Below, piece after piece: positions 1-5,636 of a DNA stretch of 5,723 nt. The notes beneath the pieces were generated by a model. It ran no database searches. It was not told the origin of the DNA and saw only the letters and a program-made list of their open reading frames with translations. The stretch spans positions 1-5,723 of the forward strand of contig CALPIT020000164.1 in NCBI GenBank assembly GCA_943323705.2, written 5' to 3'. Every line of letters starts with the position of its first letter. Position 1 is the stretch's first letter. Source of the stretch: Streptomyces griseus (GTDB lineage Bacteria > Bacteroidota > Bacteroidia > Chitinophagales > Chitinophagaceae). The translations under genes and the position numbers were made by a program.

Positions 1-555
1 AAACTGACTTTACAGAAATTCTATAGAATAAACGGAGGTGCCACCCAATTAAGAGGTGTGGTTCCGGATATTGTTTTGCCTGATCGTTTTGATTACTTGA
101 AATTCAGAGAAAAGGATAATCCAAGTGCTTTGAAATGGGATGAAATTCCTCAAGCAGATTATCAAAGATGGAACAAAAGCAGTGATGTAGACCAAGCTGC
201 TTCAATGGTTACCGAAGAACTTGCTAAAAACACAACTTTCAACAGCATTAAAAATAATGTGTTATGGTTGGAGAAGTATAATGACAGAGAATATTCTTTA
301 AACATTACCAAATACAAGCAAGAGCAAAAGCAATTAAAGGATGTGGTTAAAAATCTTGACAACTTAAATAAATTAGCCACTCCATTAGATTTTAAAAATC
401 TTTCAGCAGACACTATAGCTATCAACAGCGCAGAAGATAAAATCGAAAAAAACAAACAATGGATTAAATTCAGAAATACCGATGTATATATTGATGAATC
501 AGTGAAAGCTCTGGATAAGTTGATTGCTTTGGAGAATACGGCGAAAAATAAGTAG
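1..555 (+). CDS. prc: Tail-specific (C-terminal processing) protease, 3' end only
   Basis: The frame is open from the first base and ends at TAG 553-555, giving the last 184 residues. The start lies left of the window. The opening stretch, KLTLQKFYRINGGATQ followed by LRGVVPDIVLPD, matches the end of the S41 protease domain of Tsp/Prc, where the E. coli protein has a similar KFYRxNGGSTQ...GVxPDI segment. The rest, about residues 30-184, is charged and helical with many Lys, Asn and Glu, as in the C-terminal DUF3340-type region of Tsp. Family knowledge: these are periplasmic Ser/Lys proteases that cleave proteins from nonpolar C-termini and trim cell-envelope proteins. The PDZ domain and catalytic Ser and Lys would be upstream and cannot be checked here. 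The GTG at 58 is an internal valine codon, not a start. The gene converges on the S8 protease gene across a repeat-filled gap. No clear terminator of its own is visible directly after the stop. Confidence -1.
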   Translation, partial: KLTLQKFYRINGGATQLRGVVPDIVLPDRFDYLKFREKDNPSALKWDEIPQADYQRWNKSSDVDQAASMVTEELAKNTTFNSIKNNVLWLEKYNDREYSLNITKYKQEQKQLKDVVKNLDNLNKLATPLDFKNLSADTIAINSAEDKIEKNKQWIKFRNTDVYIDESVKALDKLIALENTAKNK

Positions 556-612
556 CCCACTCAGAAATGTTTGGGGTTTGGCCGCTACGCTTGTTTGGTG
601 TTTATTGTTGAT

Positions 613-648
613 GCCACAAAGACGCTAAGGCACAAAGTAACACGAAGT
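613..648 (-). repeat. Inverted copy of the array's 36-base module
   Basis: These 36 bases are the reverse complement of the module at 881-916, with 32 of 36 positions matching. The first 23 bases (613-635 against 894-916) match exactly. It is the only copy in reverse orientation and forms the left edge of the array, so the array as a whole could fold into a large stem with a loop of about 230 bases. Confidence -1.
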
Positions 649-658
649 GAGAATTTTT

Positions 659-1015
659 AATTCGTGAATTCGTGGCTAAATCAATTCAAAAATAAAAAGT
701 AAAAAATCAAAAATCAAAAACCTTCGAGTCTTTGTGGCAAAAAAATAATTCGTGAATTCGTGGCTAACTCAATTAAAAATTCAAAAGTAAAAAATCAAAA
801 ACCTTCATGATTCTTTGTGCCTTAGCTTCTTCGTGGCAAAAAAAAATAATTCGTGAATTCGTGGTTATTCAAATCAAAAACCTTCGTGATTCATTGTGCC
901 TTAGCGTCTTTGTGGCAAAAAAAATAATTCGTGAATTCGTGGTTATTCAAATCAAAAACCTTTGTAATCCTTTGTGCCTTTCAGCCTTCGTGGCAAAAAA
1001 ATAATTCGTGGTTAA
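659..1015 (+). repeat. Composite imperfect tandem repeat array, about 78-base period
   Basis: Two modules alternate. Module A is AATTCGTGAATTCGTGG followed by CTAA or TTA, at 659-679, 747-767, 848-867 and 926-945, with a shortened form lacking eight bases at 1003-1015. Module B is a 36-base string beginning CCTTCGTGATTC and ending TTTGTGGC, at 802-837, 881-916 and 959-994, with a short form of 18 bases at 721-738. An A-tract joins B to A, and an AT-rich linker (AATCAAAAACC type) joins A to the next B. Spacings between successive A copies are 88, 101, 78 and 77 bases. I recall similar strings from intergenic regions of environmental Bacteroidota, but I know of no standard name or proven function. 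It could be an extragenic repeat spread by replication slippage or recombination. Confidence -1.
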
Positions 1016-1028
1016 CTAACATCATAAA

Positions 1029-1052
1029 AAAAGCGCCGTTTAAGGCGCTTTT
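1029..1052 (-). terminator. Rho-independent terminator of the S8 protease gene
   Basis: A perfect nine-base-pair stem (AAAAGCGCC at 1029-1037 with GGCGCTTTT at 1044-1052) encloses a six-base loop. Read on the minus strand it lies 20 bases after the S8 protease stop codon and runs into seven consecutive T residues (complement of 1026-1032), which is the expected layout. On the plus strand the T-run is only four bases before a C, so it could stop prc transcripts as well, but less efficiently. It sits at the meeting point of two convergent genes, where a bidirectional role is common. Confidence -1.
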
Positions 1053-1072
1053 CATTTTTATAAATTATCTCT

Positions 1073-2740
1073 TTATTTAGTTGCTTTCTTGCCAACTGAT
1101 TTTGTTGTTTTTGCTTTATTAGCAGCATTCACAGCATCAGCCATTTTAACCGCTTCATAAGCATTTACAAATGCACCTGTTCTTGACAATTCATTCAGCA
1201 TCTTCTTATCATCTGTACCAGGAACTTTGACTTCTTCTTTACAAACTACAGCAGATTTTTCAATGATGTCTTTTAATTGTTTTGCCGTTAATGTAGGGTA
1301 GTATTCCAATGCTAGAGCAGCAATGCCAGCAACTACTGGACAAGCCATACTAGTACCACTTGCATTTCCGTAAGTAGTGCCTCCTGGAATAGTAGAGTAG
1401 ATGCTCACACCAGGTGCAAATACATCAACTTCCTGCTTTCCATAATTACTGAATGAAGCTGTTAAACCACCATTTTTTTCATCTCCACTGGCTCCAACTG
1501 TAATAACATTAGTTGCTTTGCCTGATCCGTCTTCAAAAATTGGAGATGGGAAATTATCAAGTGTATCAATATTTTTAGCATCATTTCCAGCAGCATGTAC
1601 TAACAACACACCTTTTTTATCAGCATATTTGAATGCTTCGTCAACCCATCTTTTTTCAGGAGAAAAATCTTTACCAAAACTCATGCTAATGATTTTTGCG
1701 CCATTGTCAACAGCGTAACGTATAGCATTGGCAATGTCTTTATCATGCTCGTCGCCATCAGGGACAGCACGTAACATCATTATACTTACATTGTCTGCTA
1801 TACCATCTATTCCTTTCTCATTGTTTCTTGCAGCACCTATGATGCCAGAACAATGCGTGCCATGAAATGGAGTTGCCGCCATGATATCATTGTTGCCATA
1901 ATTTCTGTCATTCAGATTAGATTCATCGTCTTTCACCACATCACTTCTATAAGTTGGTGGTGCTACTGTTGCCGTTTCTGCTTTACGAAGTTGACCGCCT
2001 ATTTCATCCAAAAGCTGGGTGTTGGTGATTTCGTAGCTGTTGTTAGCCTTGCTGATATTTAATATCAATCCTTTGGCCATTTTTCCATCGGCATTAGTAG
2101 TATTGTTTGCTTTCAAATCTTCGCCATTGTATTCTTCTTTACCCAATTCTTTCCTTAATACAGAATCTCCTGCTAGAAATTTAGGGTATAGCATTTTTAA
2201 GTAGCCGATTTCAGACTCATTAACTTCGCCTACAACTTTATCTTTTGCTTTTTTATACATCACATAAGATTTTTTGTCGGCAGGTGATAGGGAATCAATA
2301 TTCACTTCCTTACCATCCCATTTGCTTTTTAGCTTGTGGTAAACTCTAGCGCCTTCATAACTATCTTCTTTTACATTTTTACCATCTTTGCCGCCAAGGA
2401 AATTCCATCCGTGAACATCATCAATGTACCCGTTTTTGTCATCATCCTTGCCATTACCAGGGATTTCTTTAGGATTTGTCCAAAGAACTGGTTTTAAATC
2501 TTCATGTAACGTATCAATACCGCTGTCAATAACAGCGACTACTACTTTTTTGCTTTTTATATTCTTTGATTTCAGAAAATCGTAAGCTTTATTTAAACTG
2601 ATACCATTGAAGCCGGTTTCGGTTTTATCAAGTTGGTGCCAGTTATTAGGTGCTTTTTTTTCTGTGCCTTCTGAGCTTTGTGCAAAAGCAGAAGCGCCTA
2701 TTAATAATCCGGAAACTAGTAAAGTGTAGGTTTTTATCAT
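1073..2740 (-). CDS. Secreted subtilisin-family (S8) serine protease
   Basis: The protein has 555 residues. Residues 1-20 (Lys-3, a hydrophobic core, then AFA before Gln-21) form a Sec signal peptide cleavable by signal peptidase I; there is no lipobox. The S8 catalytic triad is complete: Asp-72 in VIDSGID, His-293 in HGTHCSG and Ser-464 in SGTSMACP, with oxyanion Asn-386 in AAGND. Cys-297 beside the catalytic His resembles the Cys of proteinase K-type enzymes. Residues 95-114 carry the GNGxDDDxNGYIDDVxGWNF stretch common in Bacteroidota subtilases, possibly a calcium-binding loop. About 220 residues separate Asp-72 from His-293, against 32 in subtilisin, so a large charged insertion lies there (about 115-285). 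There is no recognisable T9SS sorting domain; the C-terminus is a Lys/Thr/Ala-rich tail. The ATG is supported by the signal peptide directly behind it, and an A-rich leader precedes it without a Shine-Dalgarno sequence. It likely degrades extracytoplasmic protein; its substrate is unknown. It lies 75 bases after the aldehyde dehydrogenase gene on the same strand. Confidence -1.
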   Translation of the reverse strand: MIKTYTLLVSGLLIGASAFAQSSEGTEKKAPNNWHQLDKTETGFNGISLNKAYDFLKSKNIKSKKVVVAVIDSGIDTLHEDLKPVLWTNPKEIPGNGKDDDKNGYIDDVHGWNFLGGKDGKNVKEDSYEGARVYHKLKSKWDGKEVNIDSLSPADKKSYVMYKKAKDKVVGEVNESEIGYLKMLYPKFLAGDSVLRKELGKEEYNGEDLKANNTTNADGKMAKGLILNISKANNSYEITNTQLLDEIGGQLRKAETATVAPPTYRSDVVKDDESNLNDRNYGNNDIMAATPFHGTHCSGIIGAARNNEKGIDGIADNVSIMMLRAVPDGDEHDKDIANAIRYAVDNGAKIISMSFGKDFSPEKRWVDEAFKYADKKGVLLVHAAGNDAKNIDTLDNFPSPIFEDGSGKATNVITVGASGDEKNGGLTASFSNYGKQEVDVFAPGVSIYSTIPGGTTYGNASGTSMACPVVAGIAALALEYYPTLTAKQLKDIIEKSAVVCKEEVKVPGTDDKKMLNELSRTGAFVNAYEAVKMADAVNAANKAKTTKSVGKKATK

Positions 2741-2761
2741 TTTTTGTTTATTTAGTCAGTG

Positions 2762-2806
2762 AAATTATCTGATTCAATGCAGTTTTAAAAGCAATTCAGG
2801 TAATTT
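2762..2806 (-). repeat. Imperfect inverted repeat in the leader of the S8 protease gene
   Basis: Arms 2762-2772 (AAATTATCTGA) and 2796-2806 (TCAGGTAATTT) pair at ten of eleven positions around a 23-base AT-rich loop. On the minus strand the structure would lie between the amaB stop and the S8 start, about 21 bases before the ATG. No T-run follows it in that direction, so it is not a convincing terminator. It may be a leader structure or chance in AT-rich DNA. Confidence -1.
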
Positions 2807-2815
2807 GGGAAATCT

Positions 2816-4339
2816 TTACAAATCAAATTTAATGCCTTGGGCCAATGGTAATTTGTCGGTATAATTAATGGTATTTGTTTGACGTCTCATGTATACTTTC
2901 CAGGCATCACTACCACTTTCTCTGCCGCCACCGGTTTCTTTTTCTCCTCCAAATGCACCGCCGATCTCAGCACCGGAAGTTCCGATGTTAACATTAGCAA
3001 TTCCACAATCGCTACCCACATGTGAGAGGAATTTTTCAGCTTCCAGTAAATTAGTAGTAATGATAGAAGAGGAGAGTCCTTGAGGTACACCGTTTTGTAG
3101 AGCAATGGCTTCATTCATGGTTTTGTATTTCATGATATACAAAATCGGAGCAAAGGTTTCGTGCTGTACGATTTCAAAACTGTTTTTTGCTTCAGCAATA
3201 CAAGGTTTTACATAGCAACCGCTTTCGTATCCTTTGCCTTTGATGACACCACCTTCAACAAGGAATTTACCACCTTCAGCTTTGCATTTTTCAATAGCAG
3301 CAAGGTACAAGTCAACTGCATCTTTATCGATTAAAGGACCCACATGATTCTTTTCATTCAATGGGTTGCCAATTTTTAATTGTTTGTATGCATGAGCCAA
3401 TTTCTCTTTGAACTTATTGTATATTTTTTCGTGAATGATAAGTCTTCTTGTAGTCGTGCATCTTTGACCAGCTGTACCTACAGCACCAAATGTTGCTGCT
3501 ATCATAGCTATATTTAAATCAGCTTCTTTTGAAATGATGATAGCGTTGTTGCCACCTAATTCCAATAAACTTCTGCCCAATCTTTGACCAACAGCGGCTG
3601 CTACTGCTTTTCCCATTCTGGTACTTCCTGTTGCTGAAACCAAAGGAACTCTGGTATCATTGCTCATCCATTCGCCAACTTCTCTACCACCACTTACCAA
3701 GCAGCTTACCCCTTCAGGAACATTATTTTTCTTGAATACAGTTTGAATGATTTTCTGACAAGCGATTCCGCATAATGGTGTTTTTTCACTGGGTTTCCAA
3801 ATGCAAACATCTCCGCAAACCCATGCCAACATGGTATTCCAGCTCCATACTGCAACTGGGAAGTTGAAAGCAGAAATGATGCCTACAATTCCCAAAGGAT
3901 GATATTGTTCGTACATTCTGTGTCCGGGTCTTTCACTGTGCATGGTCAAGCCGTGTAACTGACGTGATAAGCCAACTGCGAAATCACAGATGTCAATCAT
4001 TTCCTGAACTTCACCTAAGCCTTCTTGTAAGCTTTTTCCCATTTCATAACTCACCAATTTGCCTAATGGGTTTTTATATTTTCTTAGTTCTTCACCAATT
4101 TGTCTTACAATTTCTCCTCTTTTTGGAGCCGGCCAAGTGCGCCATTCTTCGAATGCTTTTTGTGCAGTAGCGACAACGGTTTGATAAGATTTTTCATCAG
4201 CTGATATTACGGAGCCAATCAATTTGCCGTCAACCGGAGAATAGGATTCGATTACTGCGGCTTTGGTTTTAATCCATGTGGATCCTGTTGATACACCGGG
4301 ATTGTTTCCTTGTATCTGTAATGTTTTGAGAAAGTCCAT
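2816..4339 (-). CDS. amaB: ALDH7/antiquitin-type dehydrogenase (alpha-aminoadipate semialdehyde / piperideine-6-carboxylate)
   Basis: This 507-residue cytosolic aldehyde dehydrogenase has the usual length for the family. It closely resembles antiquitin (ALDH7A1), above all in the C-terminal block at 453-506: TSGAEIGGAFGGEK, then TGGGRESGSDAWK, then LPLAQGIKF. Catalytic Cys-294 (GQRCTTTRR), general base Glu-260 (LELGGNN), Asn-159 (AFNFPVAVW) and the cofactor Lys-182 (WKPSEKTP) are all present, with the dinucleotide-side GST at 238-240. Glu-113 and Arg-293 align, by a constant offset of eight, with the human Glu-121/Arg-301 pair that binds the aminoadipate end of the substrate, which favours the specific ALDH7 assignment over a general aldehyde dehydrogenase. 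Family knowledge: it oxidises alpha-aminoadipate semialdehyde, in equilibrium with piperideine-6-carboxylate, to alpha-aminoadipate using NAD(P)+ in lysine catabolism. No other lysine-degradation gene is in the window. The ATG fits the N-terminus and a candidate promoter lies just upstream. Confidence -1.
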   Translation of the reverse strand: MDFLKTLQIQGNNPGVSTGSTWIKTKAAVIESYSPVDGKLIGSVISADEKSYQTVVATAQKAFEEWRTWPAPKRGEIVRQIGEELRKYKNPLGKLVSYEMGKSLQEGLGEVQEMIDICDFAVGLSRQLHGLTMHSERPGHRMYEQYHPLGIVGIISAFNFPVAVWSWNTMLAWVCGDVCIWKPSEKTPLCGIACQKIIQTVFKKNNVPEGVSCLVSGGREVGEWMSNDTRVPLVSATGSTRMGKAVAAAVGQRLGRSLLELGGNNAIIISKEADLNIAMIAATFGAVGTAGQRCTTTRRLIIHEKIYNKFKEKLAHAYKQLKIGNPLNEKNHVGPLIDKDAVDLYLAAIEKCKAEGGKFLVEGGVIKGKGYESGCYVKPCIAEAKNSFEIVQHETFAPILYIMKYKTMNEAIALQNGVPQGLSSSIITTNLLEAEKFLSHVGSDCGIANVNIGTSGAEIGGAFGGEKETGGGRESGSDAWKVYMRRQTNTINYTDKLPLAQGIKFDL

Positions 4340-4362
4340 TTGTGTAGATTTTTATTTAGGCA

Positions 4363-4370
4363 CAAAGGTA
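4363..4370 (-). promoter_or_regulatory. Candidate Bacteroidota -7 promoter element of amaB
   Basis: On the minus strand these eight bases read TACCTTTG, a full match to the Bacteroidota -7 consensus TAnnTTTG. The element ends 23 bases before the amaB ATG, which would give a short leader of roughly 15-18 bases. I see no clean -33 TTTG at the usual spacing, only a T-rich stretch, so the call rests on the -7 box and its position. Confidence -1.
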
Positions 4371-4450
4371 CAAACTTATGGAGGCAATTTGTGAAAAAGA
4401 CATAAGATTTGAAGGGAATCAAATTGAGATGTTAATCGAAGTTCAAATTC

Positions 4451-4512
4451 AAAATTTAAAAGTAAAAAAGAAGTGAGCAATTTTAACTTTTGAATTTTGA
4501 CTTTTAAATTTT
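4451..4512 (-). repeat. AT-rich inverted repeat downstream of panB
   Basis: Arms AAAATTTAAAAGT (4451-4463) and ACTTTTAAATTTT (4500-4512) are perfect 13-base complements around a 36-base loop. The right arm begins three bases after the panB stop in the minus-strand reading. The stem has almost no GC pairs, so it is a weak candidate for a panB transcript-end structure. The left-arm region 4447-4469 matches 21 of 23 bases of a linker string in the repeat array of the first gap (from 684), which points to shared intergenic repeat material. Confidence -1.
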
Positions 4513-4514
4513 TC

Positions 4515-5330
4515 TCAATATTGCTCCTTCTCATTCGGAAAATCTCCCGATTTCACATCCGTGATGTATTGTTTTACAGCAGCATTAATCTGCTCATGAA
4601 GATTGAGGTATTTCCTCAGAAATCTAGGTTTGAATTCAGTATTGATGCCGAGCATATCATGCATAACCAGTACTTGTCCATCGCAGGCGCCGCCGGCCCC
4701 AATACCAATAGTTGGAATATGTAAACTTTCTGATACTTCTTTTGCCAATGCTGCAGGGATTTTTTCAAGAACGATGGCAAAGCATCCTGCCTCTTGTAAC
4801 AGCAAAGCATCTTTTTTAAGTTTCATGGCTTCCGCTTCTTCTTTGGCTCTAACTGTATAGGTGCCGAATTTATAAATGCTTTGTGGAGTTAAACCTAAAT
4901 GTCCCATTACTGGAATACCTGTGCTTACTATTCTTTTTACCGATTCAACAACCTCTTCTCCGCCTTCCAATTTCACAGAATGGCCTCCAGTTTCTTTCAT
5001 GATTCTAATTGCAGAGTTTAACGCTTCTTTAGAATTGCCTTGATAAGAACCAAAGGGCATATCTACTACAACCAAACATCTTTGAATGCCTCTAACTACA
5101 CTCTGTGCATGATAAATCATTTGGTCGAGGGTAATAGGTAGGGTGGTTTCATGTCCAGCCATTACATTACTGGCACTATCACCAACTAAAATGATATCTA
5201 TAGCCGCTTCGTCAAACAATTTGGCAAATGAGAAATCATATGCGGTAATCATGGAGATTTTTTCGCCTTTATCTTTCATCACCTGCAACGTATGGGTTGT
5301 AATTTTCTTTACTTCTTTGTTAATCGACAT
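4515..5330 (-). CDS. panB: 3-methyl-2-oxobutanoate (ketopantoate) hydroxymethyltransferase
   Basis: The 271-residue protein is about the length of E. coli PanB (264) and is collinear with it. Family knowledge: it transfers a hydroxymethyl group from 5,10-methylenetetrahydrofolate to 2-oxoisovalerate to make ketopantoate, the first committed step to pantothenate and CoA, in the cytosol as a decameric TIM-barrel enzyme. The metal ligands Asp-51 (LVGDS) and Asp-90 (VVDMPFGSY) are present, as are Lys-120 and Glu-122 (VKLEGG), His-144 (GHLGLTPQS) and Glu-189 (VLEKIP), together with the loops ITAYD (28-32) and IGIGAG (208-213). All catalytic positions known from E. coli are intact. The ATG at 5328-5330 has an AT-rich leader (AATAAATATTTATT type) with no Shine-Dalgarno sequence, as is normal in this phylum. 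I see no clear TAnnTTTG box upstream. Other pantothenate genes (panC, panD) are not in the window. Confidence -1.
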   Translation of the reverse strand: MSINKEVKKITTHTLQVMKDKGEKISMITAYDFSFAKLFDEAAIDIILVGDSASNVMAGHETTLPITLDQMIYHAQSVVRGIQRCLVVVDMPFGSYQGNSKEALNSAIRIMKETGGHSVKLEGGEEVVESVKRIVSTGIPVMGHLGLTPQSIYKFGTYTVRAKEEAEAMKLKKDALLLQEAGCFAIVLEKIPAALAKEVSESLHIPTIGIGAGGACDGQVLVMHDMLGINTEFKPRFLRKYLNLHEQINAAVKQYITDVKSGDFPNEKEQY

Positions 5331-5621
5331 AATAAATAAATATTGAAATGGATTTGCGAATGGGGATAAGGCTCTGCGTTAGAATAAAACAAATCCGTGG
5401 AAATCGCTTGAGGGTGTAAATGTAAGGAGTTATTTTGAAAATGGTGGATGGTTTAAGGGTTTAAAACGCTACGCTGGTTTAAGGGTTTAAAACGCTACGC
5501 TGGTTTAATGGTTTAATTCGCTACGCTGGTTTAATGGTTTAATTCGCTACGCTGGTTTAAGGGTTTAAAACGCTACGCTGGTTGAACCCTTAAACCTTTA
5601 AACCTTTAAACCATTGAACCT
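5331..5621. other. Intergenic region between the Ppx/GppA gene and panB
   Basis: This 291-base gap has two parts. Bases 5331-5449 are unique-looking sequence that should hold the panB promoter, though I cannot name a convincing -7/-33 pair in it. Bases 5450-5621 are a tandem repeat followed by an octamer tract, listed separately. No gene is visible on either strand. Confidence -1.
5450..5584 (+). repeat. 26-base tandem repeat, four full and two partial copies
   Basis: Four contiguous full units lie at 5468-5493, 5494-5519, 5520-5545 and 5546-5571. A partial unit lies before them (5450-5467, lacking the first eight bases) and another after (5572-5584, first 12 bases plus one). Each unit is GCTACGCT followed by an 18-base block starting GGTTTAA. 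Two variants differ at three positions: X has GGTTTAAGGGTTTAAAAC, Y has GGTTTAATGGTTTAATTC. The order of the full copies is X-Y-Y-X, with the leading partial also X. There are no unique spacers, so it is not a CRISPR array. Function unknown. Confidence -1.
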
Positions 5622-5636
5622 TCAATCCTTCTTCCT
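5585..5636 (-). repeat. Degenerate octamer tract in reverse orientation to the 26-base array
   Basis: Successive eight-base steps read roughly CCTTAAA(C), CCTTTAAA, CCTTTAAA, CCATTGAA, CCTTCAAT, CCTTCTTC. These are complements of the GGTTTAAG-type octamers inside the neighbouring 26-base units. The first twelve bases, 5585-5596, are the exact complement of 5554-5565, allowing a 12-base-pair hairpin with a 19-base loop at the junction. The tract runs across the stop and last codons of the Ppx/GppA gene. Confidence -1.

Larger units (their letters stand above)
556..1072. other. Convergent intergenic region filled with repeats, no gene
   Basis: This 517-base gap lies between the stops of the convergent prc and S8 protease genes. 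Apart from the first 57 bases it consists of a composite repeat array and a terminator hairpin, listed separately. The only open frame of note (807-1004, plus) is a translation of the repeat, with the same peptide phrase KKIIREFVVIQIKNL appearing twice, so I do not count it as a gene. The segment 583-596 resembles the core of the repeat in the gap at 5450-5584. Confidence -1.
4340..4514. other. Intergenic region between panB and amaB
   Basis: This 175-base spacer holds no gene. Its amaB-proximal part has a candidate -7 promoter element, and its panB-proximal part has an AT-rich inverted repeat; both are listed separately. The spacing and the promoter suggest that amaB is transcribed separately from panB. 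Confidence -1.

Noticed and set aside
162..560. Minus-strand 132-codon frame with hydrophobic stretches
   Set aside because: It is antisense to the well-supported prc coding frame, and its hydrophobic character follows from the complement of Lys/Asn-rich codons.
641..666. Terminator hairpin for prc (CACGAA with TTCGTG)
   Set aside because: The stem is only six base pairs with a 14-base loop and no T-run follows; it is a by-product of the repeat text.
807..1004. Plus-strand open frame of 65 codons with an internal peptide repeat
   Set aside because: It is a translation of the 78-base intergenic repeat; the peptide repeat simply mirrors the DNA repeat, and there is no independent coding sign.
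1518..2062. Plus-strand frames of 66 and 69 codons opposite the S8 protease
   Set aside because: They are antisense to a strongly supported protease frame and show no recognisable domain.
2887..4170. Short frames of 64-75 codons on both strands inside the amaB gene (2887-3114 minus, 2889-3083 plus, 3964-4170 plus)
   Set aside because: They lie within the conserved ALDH7 coding frame and are out-of-frame readings of it.
4497..4860. Plus-strand frames of 75 and 85 codons opposite panB
   Set aside because: They are shadows of panB, whose catalytic residues are all intact on the minus strand.
1073..5330. A single functional operon linking protease, ALDH7 and PanB
   Set aside because: The products share no pathway, the gaps are 75 and 175 bases, and amaB has its own candidate promoter; shared strand alone is not enough.
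5450..5596. Possible CRISPR array (regular short repeats)
   Set aside because: The units are directly contiguous, with variants at fixed positions and no unique spacers; no cas gene is nearby.
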